Shown here in pieces: positions 19,422 to 28,134 of a stretch of DNA of 50,574 nucleotides. Positions within the stretch are counted from its first letter, which is position 1. Each line of letters starts with the position of its first letter. The notes beneath the pieces were generated by a model. It was not told the DNA's origin. It searched no databases and saw only the letters and a program-made list of their open reading frames with translations. The position numbers were made by a program, and so were the translations under genes. The DNA comes from Patescibacteria group bacterium (GTDB taxonomy: Bacteria > Patescibacteriota > Minisyncoccia > UBA6257 > 02-FULL-45-10c), in the NCBI GenBank assembly GCA_018969615.1, contig JAGWYA010000001.1, forward strand, positions 118,567 to 169,140, read 5' to 3'.

Positions 19422-20180
19422 CTATTTCGTCAGGATCTCCGGACGCTTGTCTGTGATCAGGACCGTATGCTCAAAGTGCGCCGAGAGGCTTTTATCCCGC
19501 GTGGCATAACTATCATCGGACAACTGCGTGATATACGGATCGCCCGCGCTCACCATCGGCTCAAGCGCCAAGACCATACCGGCTTTCAACGGCATGCCCG
19601 TATTCTTCTGTCCTTCATTGAACACCGGCGGATCTTCGTGCAGCTCGATCCCGACGCCGTGCCCGCTCAGCCCTTTCACCACCTTGAACCCCCGGGCGCG
19701 GACATACGCATTGATCGCATACCCGATATCGCCAAGCGTTTTCCCGGGCACGCATTCTTTAATACCGAGAAGCAACGCATGGTGGGTCGCCTCCATTAAT
19801 TCGCGCGCCTCCTTCGTGATCTTCCCGACGCCGATCGTGAACGCGCCATCGGCAATATATCCTTTGTAGGTCACGCCGAAATCAAGCGACAGGATATCAC
19901 CCGGCTTCAACGCATAATCGCCCGGTACCCCATGGACGACCACTTCATTCACTGATGCGCAGATCGAGGCCGGGAACGGCTTATCCGCTCCATACGGCTG
20001 ATAACCGAGAAAGGTCGGCTCAGCGCCCGCAGCTTCGATCCGTTGGCGCGCCAGCGCATCCAGTTCCTTCAGGGTCACTCCTTCCCGTACCGCAAGACGG
20101 ACGTCTCGCGCGACGCTCGCAAGGATCTTTCCCGCGTTCCGGATCAGCTTGATCTGCTCCGGCGTCTTGATCATCCCCAT
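19422..20180 (-). CDS. map: Methionine aminopeptidase, type I
   Basis: MAP removes the initiator methionine from nascent proteins. The 252-residue pita-bread enzyme shows the metal ligands in order: DFGVTYKGYIADG (two Asp), GHGVGIELHEDP (His), LALEPMV (Glu) and HFEHTVLIT (Glu). It follows adk by 2 nt. The classic secY-adk-map order is kept, but infA and rpmJ do not follow. ATG two codons downstream is an alternative start. Confidence 0.97.
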   Translation of the reverse strand: MGMIKTPEQIKLIRNAGKILASVARDVRLAVREGVTLKELDALARQRIEAAGAEPTFLGYQPYGADKPFPASICASVNEVVVHGVPGDYALKPGDILSLDFGVTYKGYIADGAFTIGVGKITKEARELMEATHHALLLGIKECVPGKTLGDIGYAINAYVRARGFKVVKGLSGHGVGIELHEDPPVFNEGQKNTGMPLKAGMVLALEPMVSAGDPYITQLSDDSYATRDKSLSAHFEHTVLITDKRPEILTK

Positions 20181-20182
20181 TC

Positions 20183-20878
20183 CTACAGATTACGCAATTT
20201 TAATTTCTTCAGGATCTCGTGATGCACTTCATACGGCATCGGACGGCCGTTGATCTCCGTGATCCCATAGTGCTTTGTGCGAAGCGCCTCCAGGATCGGT
20301 TCGGTGCGCTCGTGATATTCTTTAATGCGCGTATCGAAGACCTTCGGATTATCCACGGTACGGCGCACCAGCTTTCCGCCGCAGAGCGGACACATCGTGT
20401 GCTGATGACTTTCGTCGGTGAAGAGCAGGCCGGTTCCGCATACTTCACACACCATCCGGCGGCTGTTGCGGGCGATCGATTCTTCAGGATCGATCTTCAA
20501 ATAGAGGAAAATCAGATTTTCCTTCCCGTATTTTTCCTCCAACACCTTGATCAATCCCTTATGCTTGGAATCGCCGAACGCCTCATACATCGTCCGCGGC
20601 GAGCCGCTGAACACGATCCCGAACTCCGCCTTGGAAAGGCGGGCGACGTGCTGCTTCGTGACATCCAGCACCCAGGTCGGCGTGCAGAGCGCGCCTGAAT
20701 CGAAGATCACGCGTTCCCGCTGGATCTCAGGATCATCCTTATATTGCGGATCGTGCACGAGATGTTCGATATATTTCCCCGTATCCAAATGATACAAACC
20801 GAACCGCGCTGCAAGAAGATTCGCCTGTGTTCCCTTCCCCGCTCCCGGCGGACCATAGATGATAAATGCTTTTTTCAT
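20183..20878 (-). CDS. adk: Adenylate kinase with zinc LID
   Basis: Adk interconverts ATP, ADP and AMP. The P-loop is GPPGAGKGTQ at residues 7-16. The LID carries CEVCG...CPLCGG, a four-cysteine zinc site as in Gram-positive-type Adk. The AMP-side motif is divergent: the usual GFPRT reads GSPRT, and the usual LVPD region reads ALCTPTWV. At 231 residues it is slightly longer than normal (214-220). It has its own promoter after the secY terminator and is coupled to map. Confidence 0.9.
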   Translation of the reverse strand: MKKAFIIYGPPGAGKGTQANLLAARFGLYHLDTGKYIEHLVHDPQYKDDPEIQRERVIFDSGALCTPTWVLDVTKQHVARLSKAEFGIVFSGSPRTMYEAFGDSKHKGLIKVLEEKYGKENLIFLYLKIDPEESIARNSRRMVCEVCGTGLLFTDESHQHTMCPLCGGKLVRRTVDNPKVFDTRIKEYHERTEPILEALRTKHYGITEINGRPMPYEVHHEILKKLKLRNL

Positions 20879-20887
20879 ATTATGGAT

Positions 20888-20896
20888 AGTATATCA
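20888..20896 (-). promoter_or_regulatory. Extended -10 promoter of adk-map, leaderless
   Basis: TGATATACT ends 9 nt before the adk ATG, giving a predicted leader of 0-3 nt. It lies about 10 nt after the poly-T of the secY terminator, so the two transcription units are placed back to back. Confidence 0.65.
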
Positions 20897-20905
20897 CAAA
20901 AAGAT

Positions 20906-20927
20906 AAAAAAAATCCCCTTTCGGGGA
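20906..20927 (-). terminator. Terminator of spc operon after secY
   Basis: A 5-bp stem TCCCC/GGGGA with a GAAA loop (minus-strand reading) is followed by at least eight T. It is 15 nt past the secY stop and marks the end of the rplC-secY transcript. Confidence 0.85.
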
Positions 20928-20942
20928 CCTTTTTACGAGCGG

Positions 20943-22211
20943 TTAAAATCCTTCGTACTCGCGCAGAACCATCTGCGATTCGATCTGCTGCATAACCTCG
21001 AGAGCGACCGCGACGACGATCAGAAGCGCCGTACCGCCGATCGAGAGCAGCTGGATACCCGTAAAGATCTGCGTCAGTCCCGGCAGGATCGCGATCACGC
21101 CAAGGAAGAGCGCGCCAAACAGCGTAATACGGTTGATCACCTTCTCGAGATACTCGCCGGACGGCTGGCCCGGACGGATGCCCGGAATGAATCCGCCGCT
21201 CCGCTGGAGGTTCTTCGAGATCTCCTGAGGATCGAACGTGACCGCAGTATAGAAATACGTGAAGAGCACGACCAGCAGGAAATAGATCGAATTGTACGTT
21301 ACCTGGTTGCTGAGGAACTGATTGACCATATCATGCAGCTTCAGCGAAAGGGACGGAGAAAAAAGCGCCGAGATCTGGGCGATGAATTGCGGGAAAAGCA
21401 GCAGCGAGATCGCGAAGATGATCGGCATCACGCCCGCCTGATTGACCTTCAGCGGCAGATAACTTGAAGCGCCGCCGTACACCTTGTTCCCGCGCACGCG
21501 CTTCGAATACGATACCGGGATCTTGCGCTCGCCTTCACTGATGAAGACCACGCCGGCAACGACGACCACGCCGAGAACGAGGAATGCGAGATAGGTCGGC
21601 AACTGGCCCGGGTTGTAGGTCACCAGCATCTGCTGGACCGCCCCCGGAAGCCGACTCAAAATACCCGCAAAGATGATCAGCGAAATGCCGTTTCCGATAT
21701 TCTCTTCAGTGATCAGCTCGCCGATCCACACCATGAACATGGAACCGGCGGTCGCCACCAAAACGTCCTGCAGCGTGCCGAACAGCGACAACTGCGGCAG
21801 TACATTCTGCGAAAGGAGCAGATTCAAAAAACCGTATGCCTGAAGAGCGGCAAGCGGCACGGTCACATACCGGGAAATGCGGTTGAATTTCGCACGGCCG
21901 AGATCACCCTGTTCGTAATAGATCTCTTTCAAGCTCGGAACGATCATGGTCAGCAACTGCATGACGATCGTCGCCGTGATGTACGGGCCGACGCCCAGCA
22001 TGACGATAGACAGATTGGAAAGTCCGCCGCCGGAAAAGATATTAAAGAAGCTGAACAGCTGGTTCGAAGAAAAGAATTGGCTGAGCTTTGCCGCATCAAT
22101 GCCCGGGACCGGAACAGCCGCCATAAGACGGGTGACGGCAAGCATGCCGATCACCATCAGGATCTTTTTCCGTAATTCCGGAGTTTTGAACAAAAGCTCA
22201 AGCTTTTCCAT
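20943..22211 (-). CDS. secY: Protein translocase subunit SecY
   Basis: SecY is the pore of the general secretion channel. The 422-residue protein has ten membrane segments, the plug region after segment 1 (PVPGIDAAKLSQFF), the TM2 stretch SIVMLGVGPYITATIVMQLL, and the cytoplasmic loop with GERKIPVSYSKRV needed for SecA and ribosome contact. It is last in the spc operon, 12 nt after rplO, and is followed by an intrinsic terminator. Confidence 0.98.
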   Translation of the reverse strand: MEKLELLFKTPELRKKILMVIGMLAVTRLMAAVPVPGIDAAKLSQFFSSNQLFSFFNIFSGGGLSNLSIVMLGVGPYITATIVMQLLTMIVPSLKEIYYEQGDLGRAKFNRISRYVTVPLAALQAYGFLNLLLSQNVLPQLSLFGTLQDVLVATAGSMFMVWIGELITEENIGNGISLIIFAGILSRLPGAVQQMLVTYNPGQLPTYLAFLVLGVVVVAGVVFISEGERKIPVSYSKRVRGNKVYGGASSYLPLKVNQAGVMPIIFAISLLLFPQFIAQISALFSPSLSLKLHDMVNQFLSNQVTYNSIYFLLVVLFTYFYTAVTFDPQEISKNLQRSGGFIPGIRPGQPSGEYLEKVINRITLFGALFLGVIAILPGLTQIFTGIQLLSIGGTALLIVVAVALEVMQQIESQMVLREYEGF

Positions 22212-22223
22212 AAAAAAGTAAAT

Positions 22224-22610
22224 TTACGCAACCACTTTGCCGCCCGCTTTTTCGATCTTAGCCTTTGCGGATGCGGATACCGCCAATCCCTGAACGGTCA
22301 CGGCTTTCTTCAATTCACCGCCGCCGAGGACCTTTGCATTTCCTAAATTCTTCTTCGAGAACTCGGTTCCCTCTTTGCGTTCGAGGTCGCCGACGTTCAC
22401 CGCGTGCGCCTTCGCACGGATGCTCTTGTTCCGATAGCCGCGCAACTTCGGCAAGCGGATCAAAAGATCTCGCTCCGCCGGACGGATACGATGTCCGCTG
22501 CGGGACCCCTGTCCTTTGGTACCGCGACCCGAGGTCGTTCCCCGTTTTCCGCCGCGGCCGATGCGCTGGGCGCGTTTATTCTTTTGTCGTGAATGAGTAA
22601 AAAGTTCCAT
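22224..22610 (-). CDS. rplO: 50S ribosomal protein L15
   Basis: L15 is a late-assembly large-subunit protein. The Gly/Arg-rich N-terminus (RIGRGGKRGTTSGRGTKGQG) and the C-terminal globular domain are clear. At 128 residues it is shorter than the usual 144-150. It starts 8 nt after the rpsE stop. The rpmD (L30) gene that normally separates rpsE and rplO is missing. Confidence 0.97.
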   Translation of the reverse strand: MELFTHSRQKNKRAQRIGRGGKRGTTSGRGTKGQGSRSGHRIRPAERDLLIRLPKLRGYRNKSIRAKAHAVNVGDLERKEGTEFSKKNLGNAKVLGGGELKKAVTVQGLAVSASAKAKIEKAGGKVVA

Positions 22611-22618
22611 AAAAATGA

Positions 22619-23230
22619 TTAGCGTTCTTTAGAAGCGCTCAGTTGCTGCAGCGCCTGGATCGTTGCCATCGCGTTCGTCAGTTTGTTCGGCGTCCGGCCA
22701 AGGCACTTGGAGGTCGCGTCTTTCACGCCCGCCAATGCAAGTACGGTACGGACCGCACCGCCTGATTTCAAACCATGACCCTGCACTGCCGGCTTGATCA
22801 CCACTTCAGCGGCGCTGAACTTCGCATAGACCTCATGCGGGATCGTCCGGCCCTTCAGCGGGATCTTGATCATGTTCTTCTTTGCCGCGGTCTTCGCTTT
22901 TTCAACCGATGCCTGCACATCGACGCCTTTCCCGACGCCGAGGCCTACGGTCCCCTTCTCATCGCCCAAAATGATCGTGGTGCGGAAGCGCATTCTCTTA
23001 CCTCCGGCGACGACACGGGTCACCCGGCGAAGATCGAGGACTTTTTCCTTATAGGCGTCACGCTCCCCTTCCTGACGGCCTCGTCCTCCCGGACGACGCC
23101 CTCCGCCGCGAAACGGACGCTGTCCGCCGCGGCCGCCGAAACGCCGCTCCTGCGGCTTACCCGCTATCGGTGCCCCCGGAGCTCCCGCTCCGTTCGGCTG
23201 TGCTGTGTTTTGTGTTGGTTGTTCGTTCAT
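22619..23230 (-). CDS. rpsE: 30S ribosomal protein S5
   Basis: S5 acts in mRNA unwinding and decoding accuracy. The core shows VLDLRRVTRVVAGGKRMRFR and the GKGVDVQASVEKAKTAAKKN stretch, then HGLKSGGAVRTVLALAGV. At 203 residues it is longer than usual because of a Gly/Arg/Pro-rich, probably disordered, N-terminal extension (residues 1-55). rplO follows directly. Confidence 0.97.
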   Translation of the reverse strand: MNEQPTQNTAQPNGAGAPGAPIAGKPQERRFGGRGGQRPFRGGGRRPGGRGRQEGERDAYKEKVLDLRRVTRVVAGGKRMRFRTTIILGDEKGTVGLGVGKGVDVQASVEKAKTAAKKNMIKIPLKGRTIPHEVYAKFSAAEVVIKPAVQGHGLKSGGAVRTVLALAGVKDATSKCLGRTPNKLTNAMATIQALQQLSASKER

Positions 23231-23242
23231 AATCGTACGATA

Positions 23243-23596
23243 TTATAATGCAAGACCTTTTGCCCGCGCTCCCTCCGCGACCGCTTTGACGCGGCCGTGG
23301 TACTGGTACGGACCTTTATTGAAGACCGCCGATGCGATCCCCAATGCTTTCGCTTTTTCTCCGATCGCCTCGCCGAGCAAGCGGGACTGCTCCACTTTGT
23401 TCTTCGCTTTCTTCGCGAACTCTTTCGAAGACGCGGAAAGGATCGTATGCCCTTTTTCGTCATCGATCATCTGCGCCATAATGAACTTATTACTGCGGAA
23501 CACGGAGAGGCGCGGACGCGCTGCGGTCCCGAAGATCTTCGCGCGGTTGCGCTTTTTCCGCCGATCACGCAATGTATTTTTTTGAGTCAGTTTCAT
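23243..23596 (-). CDS. rplR: 50S ribosomal protein L18
   Basis: L18 binds 5S rRNA. The 117-residue protein has the basic N-terminus (RKKRNRAKIFGTAARPRLSV) and the C-terminal block NKGPYQYHGRVKAVAEGAR typical of the family. Normal length, normal spc position between rplF and rpsE. No Shine-Dalgarno sequence. Confidence 0.97.
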   Translation of the reverse strand: MKLTQKNTLRDRRKKRNRAKIFGTAARPRLSVFRSNKFIMAQMIDDEKGHTILSASSKEFAKKAKNKVEQSRLLGEAIGEKAKALGIASAVFNKGPYQYHGRVKAVAEGARAKGLAL

Positions 23597-23614
23597 AGAG
23601 AGAGATTCGTATTA

Positions 23615-24166
23615 TTATGCGGCACCGGTCGCTCCGGCAACTTTCTTACCCGCCTTCATCTTCACGACCTCGCCTTTATAGCGGATACCCTTGCCCTTGT
23701 ACGGCTCCGGCTTCTTATAGGCGCGGATCTGCGCAGCGACCTGGCCGACCAAATTGCGGTCAGCGCCGGCGATCTTGATCGTGCTCTTTTCCACCGAGAT
23801 CTTGATGCCCGCAGGCGTTTCGAACTTCACCGGATGAGTGAATCCGAGACTGAGGACCAAATTATTCCCTTCCATAGAAGCGCGGAAACCGACGCCCTGG
23901 ATCTCGAGCTCTTTCGTGAAGCCGGCGCTCACGCCGTTCACCGCGTTCTGCGCCAATGCCCGCATCGTCCCCCAGTTCGCCCGAGCCTGAAGATCAGTAC
24001 CGGTCGAGGTAACGGTCAATGTCGTATCCTTCACTTCAACAGCAGTGTGCGGCAACACCGGGAGCGACAAGGTTCCTTCCTTTCCTTTGACCTGCAGCAT
24101 GCCGCCGTCAACAGTGACGGTAACGCCTTGCGGGATCATGATCGGTTTTTTTCCTACTTTTGACAT
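23615..24166 (-). CDS. rplF: 50S ribosomal protein L6
   Basis: L6 sits near the factor-binding centre. The 183-residue protein begins SKVGKKPIMIPQGVTV and has the conserved C-terminal GADRNLVGQVAAQIRAYKKP and PYKGKGIRYKGE. Two related domains are present, as in the family. It lies between rpsH and rplR. Confidence 0.98.
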   Translation of the reverse strand: MSKVGKKPIMIPQGVTVTVDGGMLQVKGKEGTLSLPVLPHTAVEVKDTTLTVTSTGTDLQARANWGTMRALAQNAVNGVSAGFTKELEIQGVGFRASMEGNNLVLSLGFTHPVKFETPAGIKISVEKSTIKIAGADRNLVGQVAAQIRAYKKPEPYKGKGIRYKGEVVKMKAGKKVAGATGAA

Positions 24167-24184
24167 AATGTATTGATAATAAAA

Positions 24185-24568
24185 TTACCAGATCTGGAAT
24201 AAGAGCTGACCTCCCAGCTTCTGCTGCTTCGCCGACTTTCCATCCATGACACCTTTCGGCGTTGAAAGGACGAGCATTCCATATCCCTGGCGGACCGGGT
24301 GAATATCCTTATACCCGGCATACACGCGGCGGGACGGACGGCTCAGCACGAGCACGCCCTGGATCGCACCTTTCCCTTCTTTGTCATAGCGGAGCTTCAC
24401 ATCAAGTACGCGCTTTGGTGCGCGGCCCTTCTTGAACGCGGCGTCAACGAACTTGAACTTCGCAAGCAGTTCGGCGACGGCAAAATCCATCTCGGAGTAC
24501 GGCATTTTGACGCTCTCCTTTTTGACGACCTGTCCGTTCTTTATTTTAGTTAAGAGATCGAGATACAT
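24185..24568 (-). CDS. rpsH: 30S ribosomal protein S8
   Basis: S8 binds the central domain of 16S rRNA and in E. coli represses the spc operon. The C-terminal RRVYAGYKDIHPVRQGYGML and the following VLSTPKGVMDGKSAKQQKLGG match the family. At 127 residues it is near normal length. Whether autoregulation exists here cannot be told. Confidence 0.97.
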   Translation of the reverse strand: MYLDLLTKIKNGQVVKKESVKMPYSEMDFAVAELLAKFKFVDAAFKKGRAPKRVLDVKLRYDKEGKGAIQGVLVLSRPSRRVYAGYKDIHPVRQGYGMLVLSTPKGVMDGKSAKQQKLGGQLLFQIW

Positions 24569-24583
24569 AGTAGAATAAGTAAT

Positions 24584-24769
24584 TTACCAGGATGCTTTTT
24601 TCACGCCCGGGATCTGGCCGCGAGTCGCCATCTCACGGAAGCAAATACGGCACAGCTGGAAATCCCGGATATATCCATGCTTGCGCCCGCAGCGGAAGCA
24701 GCGGTTTACAGAACGGACCCCATATTTCGGTTTTTTGTTCGCTCGCGCGACAACAGATGTCTTTGCCAT
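24584..24769 (-). CDS. rpsZ: 30S ribosomal protein S14, zinc type
   Basis: A 61-residue type Z S14 with a zinc ribbon ([20 protein letters not shown]), the short zinc-binding form found in Gram-positives and Thermus rather than the 101-residue zinc-free form. It ends in [11 protein letters not shown], as expected. It lies between rplE (4 nt) and rpsH. Confidence 0.97.
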   Translation of the reverse strand: MAKTSVVARANKKPKYGVRSVNRCFRCGRKHGYIRDFQLCRICFREMATRGQIPGVKKASW

Positions 24770-24773
24770 ATTC

Positions 24774-25262
24774 TTATTTCTTAAATGGTATGCCTAATTC
24801 CCGATAGAATGCAACCGCTTCGGCATGCGGTGCGATCGGCAATTTCGGAACGATGGTGATCTCCATACCGAAGTTCACCTTGGATGTTTCCGGGGTAACC
24901 TCCGGGAATACCACATGCTCCTTGATGCCGACGGTCAGATTACCGGCGGTGTCGATCGCCGTATCGCTGATGCCGCGGAAATCGCGGATACGCGGCAACG
25001 CCGTGTTGATCAGCTTCTTCAGGAACTGCTGCATCTTCTGGCCGCGAAGCGTGGTCTTCAAACCGACGACCGTCCCCGCGCGCAACTTGAATCCTGCGAT
25101 CGATTTCTTGGCCGAGCGCCGCTGCGCCTTCTGGCCGGTGATCGAAGCAAGCTCTTCTTCAACAGCAGGAAGAAGACGGTCCTCAAAGTTCGTCAATGCC
25201 GACATGCGGCCCAATCCGATGTTCACAACCACTTTTTCTATTTGAGTGAGTTCAGCTTTCAT
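24774..25262 (-). CDS. rplE: 50S ribosomal protein L5, short N-terminus
   Basis: L5 binds 5S rRNA and the central protuberance. The core motifs are [36 protein letters not shown] and the C-terminal [10 protein letters not shown]. At 162 residues it lacks about 15-20 N-terminal residues compared with the usual 179, so the first helix is missing. No earlier in-frame start fits, because rplX ends just upstream. Confidence 0.96.
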   Translation of the reverse strand: MKAELTQIEKVVVNIGLGRMSALTNFEDRLLPAVEEELASITGQKAQRRSAKKSIAGFKLRAGTVVGLKTTLRGQKMQQFLKKLINTALPRIRDFRGISDTAIDTAGNLTVGIKEHVVFPEVTPETSKVNFGMEITIVPKLPIAPHAEAVAFYRELGIPFKK

Positions 25263-25268
25263 ATGAGT

Positions 25269-25580
25269 TTATTTGCCTAACGGCGCATCGCAATTCTTGC
25301 AATAGCGGACCTTTGTTTCGCCATCCATCCGGGCGCCGACGCGAACCGGCTTTCCGCACGATGCGCACACCAAAGCGACGTTCGAGATATTGATCCCGCG
25401 CGGCAAGGTCACCACTTCGCCTTTTTCGCCTTCATTGCGCGGCTTGCGGTGCTTCTTGATCAAATTTACGCCTTCCACCACGATGCGGTCTTCGGCGCGG
25501 TCCACGCTCAAAACCTTCCCCCGCTTTCCGCGGCTGGATCCGGCAATGATCGCTACTGTGTCTCCTTTTTTAATACGCAT
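25269..25580 (-). CDS. rplX: 50S ribosomal protein L24, zinc-ribbon form
   Basis: L24 is an assembly-initiator protein. The KOW motif is at the N-terminus (KGDTVAIIAGSSRGKRGKVL). The C-terminal part carries CASCGKPVRVG and CKNC, a probable four-cysteine zinc ribbon found in many but not all bacterial L24. The protein has 103 residues and normal spc position. Confidence 0.96.
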   Translation of the reverse strand: MRIKKGDTVAIIAGSSRGKRGKVLSVDRAEDRIVVEGVNLIKKHRKPRNEGEKGEVVTLPRGINISNVALVCASCGKPVRVGARMDGETKVRYCKNCDAPLGK

Positions 25581-25601
25581 ATAAATGAATGAATAGTGGT
25601 G

Positions 25602-25970
25602 TTACACGATCTCTTCCGCCATTGAAAAGACGGTCTCGTAGCCTTTCTCTTTGATCTCGCGCGGGATCGGGCCGAAGATACGGGTTCCTTTCGGCTCTTT
25701 TTTGTCATCGATGATAACGACTGCGTTCTCGTCAAAACGGATCACCGAACCGTCCGGGCGGCGCAGCGGATGATGCTGGCGAACCAGCACGGCCTTCACG
25801 ACATCCTTCTTCTTGATCGGTTTGCGCGGTTCCGCAACCTGCACTGATGCAATGATGATATCGCCGATCGTCGCATAGCGCTTCCGGCTTCCGCCTAATA
25901 CGCGGAAACAGCGGACAGTCTTCGCTCCGGAGTTATCGGCAACCTTTAAAATGGATCGTTCTTGGATCAT
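25602..25970 (-). CDS. rplN: 50S ribosomal protein L14
   Basis: L14 forms an intersubunit bridge and contacts L19. The 122-residue sequence is canonical: [17 protein letters not shown] at the start, [27 protein letters not shown]-like centre ([20 protein letters not shown]) and a C-terminal [11 protein letters not shown]. Normal length and position. Confidence 0.98.
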   Translation of the reverse strand: MIQERSILKVADNSGAKTVRCFRVLGGSRKRYATIGDIIIASVQVAEPRKPIKKKDVVKAVLVRQHHPLRRPDGSVIRFDENAVVIIDDKKEPKGTRIFGPIPREIKEKGYETVFSMAEEIV

Positions 25971-25979
25971 AAAAATGGA

Positions 25980-26270
25980 TTATGCTTTACCGACGACCAC
26001 CCAGCGCTTATCCCTGCTGAGCGGGCGGGTTTCGCGGATCACGACCTTATCGCCGACATGATAGGTATTCTCTTCGTCATGCGCCTTGAAGCGGGTCGTC
26101 AGCGTGAAGTACTTCTGGTACTTCCCGTGCTTGCGGGCATGAGAGACCGCAACGACCACCGTCTTTTTCATTTTATCGGAGACCACAACACCGGTAAGCT
26201 TTCGTCCGCTTGCCTGCATCGCTTTCTTTTCCGGAGCCTCAGCTCCTTTGTCTTTGAACATACCGAACAT
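25980..26270 (-). CDS. rpsQ: 30S ribosomal protein S17
   Basis: S17 is an early 30S assembly protein with an OB fold. The core reads [20 protein letters not shown] and later [21 protein letters not shown]. The ORF track starts at 26351 inside rpmC; I chose the ATG at 26270, which follows the rpmC stop and gives 96 residues with a short extra N-terminus. Confidence 0.95.
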   Translation of the reverse strand: MFGMFKDKGAEAPEKKAMQASGRKLTGVVVSDKMKKTVVVAVSHARKHGKYQKYFTLTTRFKAHDEENTYHVGDKVVIRETRPLSRDKRWVVVGKA

Positions 26271-26280
26271 AGTGTGTGTA

Positions 26281-26475
26281 TTATTTCGCTTCGTTAAGAA
26301 TGGTCTTGGTGACCGCGATCTGCTTTTTGACCTTCCGGATCTCCCGGACATCCTTCACCTTGCCCTGGGAAACCTCCTTGCGGAGCTTCCACAGTTTATC
26401 AGCGGCAAGCGTGAGGTCATTGAGCAGCTCCTCTTTCGCCTTCGATCGAATTGTGTCTAATTCAGTCTTTTTCAT
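26281..26475 (-). CDS. rpmC: 50S ribosomal protein L29
   Basis: L29 lies at the exit tunnel and helps dock SRP and trigger factor. The track's long ORF begins inside rplP. The real start is the ATG at 26475, 4 nt after the rplP stop, giving 64 residues ([20 protein letters not shown]...). The two-helix pattern and the RxIRxVKKxIAxxKT block are typical. Confidence 0.95.
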   Translation of the reverse strand: MKKTELDTIRSKAKEELLNDLTLAADKLWKLRKEVSQGKVKDVREIRKVKKQIAVTKTILNEAK

Positions 26476-26479
26476 AATA

Positions 26480-26893
26480 TTATTGTTCGGTGACGATCTT
26501 CGTGCGCACCGGCAATTTGAAGCTTGCATGGCGCAGCGCTTCCTTCGCAACCTCGGGCGCCAGACCGTCCAATTCGAACAGGATGCGTCCCGGACGGACC
26601 GGAAACACGTACTCCCGCACATCGCCTTTTCCGCCGCCGAGCGTGACGCCCTCGGCTTTCTGGGTCACCGGCTTATCAGGGAAAATACGGATCCACAGCT
26701 TTCCTTCGCGCTTCACGTAATTCGAGATCGCGCGGCGGGCGGCTTCGATCTGGCGGGCGTTCATCCACGAACCAGACATCGCCTTCAAGCCGACGGTGCC
26801 GTAAGCAAGCGTCGTACCGCGGGTCTCAACGTTCCGTCCTTTGGAACGTCCCTTTTGCCACTTTCGATGTTTTACTTTTTTTGGAACTAACAT
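26480..26893 (-). CDS. rplP: 50S ribosomal protein L16
   Basis: L16 shapes the A-site region of the 50S subunit. Motifs are the basic N-terminus KVKHRKWQKGRSKGRNV, then RQIEAARRAISNYVKREGKLWIRIFPDKPVT and GKGDVREYVFPVRPGRILFEL. It has 137 residues, normal length, and lies between rpsC and rpmC. Confidence 0.98.
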   Translation of the reverse strand: MLVPKKVKHRKWQKGRSKGRNVETRGTTLAYGTVGLKAMSGSWMNARQIEAARRAISNYVKREGKLWIRIFPDKPVTQKAEGVTLGGGKGDVREYVFPVRPGRILFELDGLAPEVAKEALRHASFKLPVRTKIVTEQ

Positions 26894-26914
26894 AGTGTAC
26901 TGAAAAAATATGAT

Positions 26915-27577
26915 TTATGCAACTTCGCCTTTATAGATCCAGACCTTAATGCCGATCGTGCCGTAGGTCGTGTACGCGGTTGCTTCGCCGTAATCGATGT
27001 TCGCACGCAAGGTCGTCAATGGAAGCTTTCCTTTTGCGAGCCATTCGCGGCGCGCGATCTCGTTCCCGTCCAGACGGCCGGCAACCTGCACCTTCGCACC
27101 CTGCACATCGCGGTTCTGCATCGCCAAACCAAGATACCGCTTGATCGTGCGGCGATACGGCATACGCTTCTCGAGGTCCCAGGCGATCTGCTGGGCGGTC
27201 ACGTTCGCGGAAATATCCATGCGGCGGATCTCTTCCACGTTCACGCTTAAGCGAACCGCCATTTTCTTATCGCGCTTCTTATCCTTAGCAAGCGCTGCGT
27301 TCAATGCCTTGTTCAGATCTTCGATCCCTTTTCCGCCGCGGCCGATCACCAATCCCGGCTTCATCACCCGCACGGTCACCCGGCACGTGTTCATATTCCG
27401 CTCGATATCGATGCTGTCGATCCCCGCCTGGCTGATCATCTTGCGAACCACGTCGCGAATGACCATATCATCCTTCAAAAGCTGCGCGACCAATTTTCGG
27501 TCCGCAACGAACCAGCGAGAGGTCCACCGTTTATTGATGCCTAAGCGATATGCGTTTGGATTGATCTTATGGCTCAT
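26915..27577 (-). CDS. rpsC: 30S ribosomal protein S3
   Basis: S3 lines the mRNA entry channel. The 220-residue protein has the N-terminal MSHKINPNAYRLGINKRWTSRWF, a KH domain with GRGGKGIEDLNKALN, and the C-terminal VQVAGRLDGNEIARREW. Length is normal. No Shine-Dalgarno sequence precedes it, only an AT-rich spacer. Confidence 0.98.
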   Translation of the reverse strand: MSHKINPNAYRLGINKRWTSRWFVADRKLVAQLLKDDMVIRDVVRKMISQAGIDSIDIERNMNTCRVTVRVMKPGLVIGRGGKGIEDLNKALNAALAKDKKRDKKMAVRLSVNVEEIRRMDISANVTAQQIAWDLEKRMPYRRTIKRYLGLAMQNRDVQGAKVQVAGRLDGNEIARREWLAKGKLPLTTLRANIDYGEATAYTTYGTIGIKVWIYKGEVA

Positions 27578-27585
27578 AGGAATAG

Positions 27586-28125
27586 TTAGACGCTCTTATT
27601 ACGATTGAACATTCTCTTCACGATCCCGCCCTTCTTCGCCTTCGCCTCTTTCGGGGCGTTGGTCGCTGCGGTGATCTCCTTCTGAGAAGGCTTCGTTTCG
27701 GCTTTCGGAGCCGCTTTCCGTTCTTCATGTTCTTTTTTCGGTTTCTTGGCTTTAGTGGCGATCGTAAAACGAGCCGCCTTCGGTTTCGCTTTCGATTCAA
27801 GAACGATCGAGACATGGCTCATCTTCTTATGGATCGGCGTTGCCCGGCCCTGTGCGCGCGGAAGGAAACGCTTGATCATCGGACCCTGATCGACGCGCAC
27901 TTCTTTGATAATGAGCGTCTCCGGATCGAGCTTGAAATTATTTTTCGCGTTCGCAACAGCGGAACGGAGCAATTTCAGCACCGGCTCGCTCGAGCGCTTT
28001 GCGCGGAACAACAGCTGCGCCTCCGCCTCATTGACGGACAGCCCCTTCAAAGCGTTCACAACCAGACCCACCTTGCGGGGTGCGATATGGAGATAACGAA
28101 GTTTTGCGGTAACAAGCTGTGACAT
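27586..28125 (-). CDS. rplV: 50S ribosomal protein L22 with C-terminal tail
   Basis: L22 lines the exit tunnel. The family core is KLRYLHIAPRKVGLVVNALKG through KRFLPRAQGRATPIHKKMSHV (residues 1-112). A Lys/Ala/Glu-rich extension of about 60 residues follows, ending KRMFNRNKSV, making 179 residues against the usual 110-115. The tail is low complexity and probably disordered; its role is unknown. Confidence 0.96.
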   Translation of the reverse strand: MSQLVTAKLRYLHIAPRKVGLVVNALKGLSVNEAEAQLLFRAKRSSEPVLKLLRSAVANAKNNFKLDPETLIIKEVRVDQGPMIKRFLPRAQGRATPIHKKMSHVSIVLESKAKPKAARFTIATKAKKPKKEHEERKAAPKAETKPSQKEITAATNAPKEAKAKKGGIVKRMFNRNKSV

Positions 28126-28134
28126 AAGTGATTA

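Noticed and set aside
23297-24163. 288-residue plus-strand ORF over rplR-rplF
   Set aside because: It lies fully opposite two canonical ribosomal protein genes.
27586-27790. Lys-rich tail of L22 as a separate or fused gene
   Set aside because: It is continuous in frame, low in complexity and without a domain; a disordered extension is the simplest reading.
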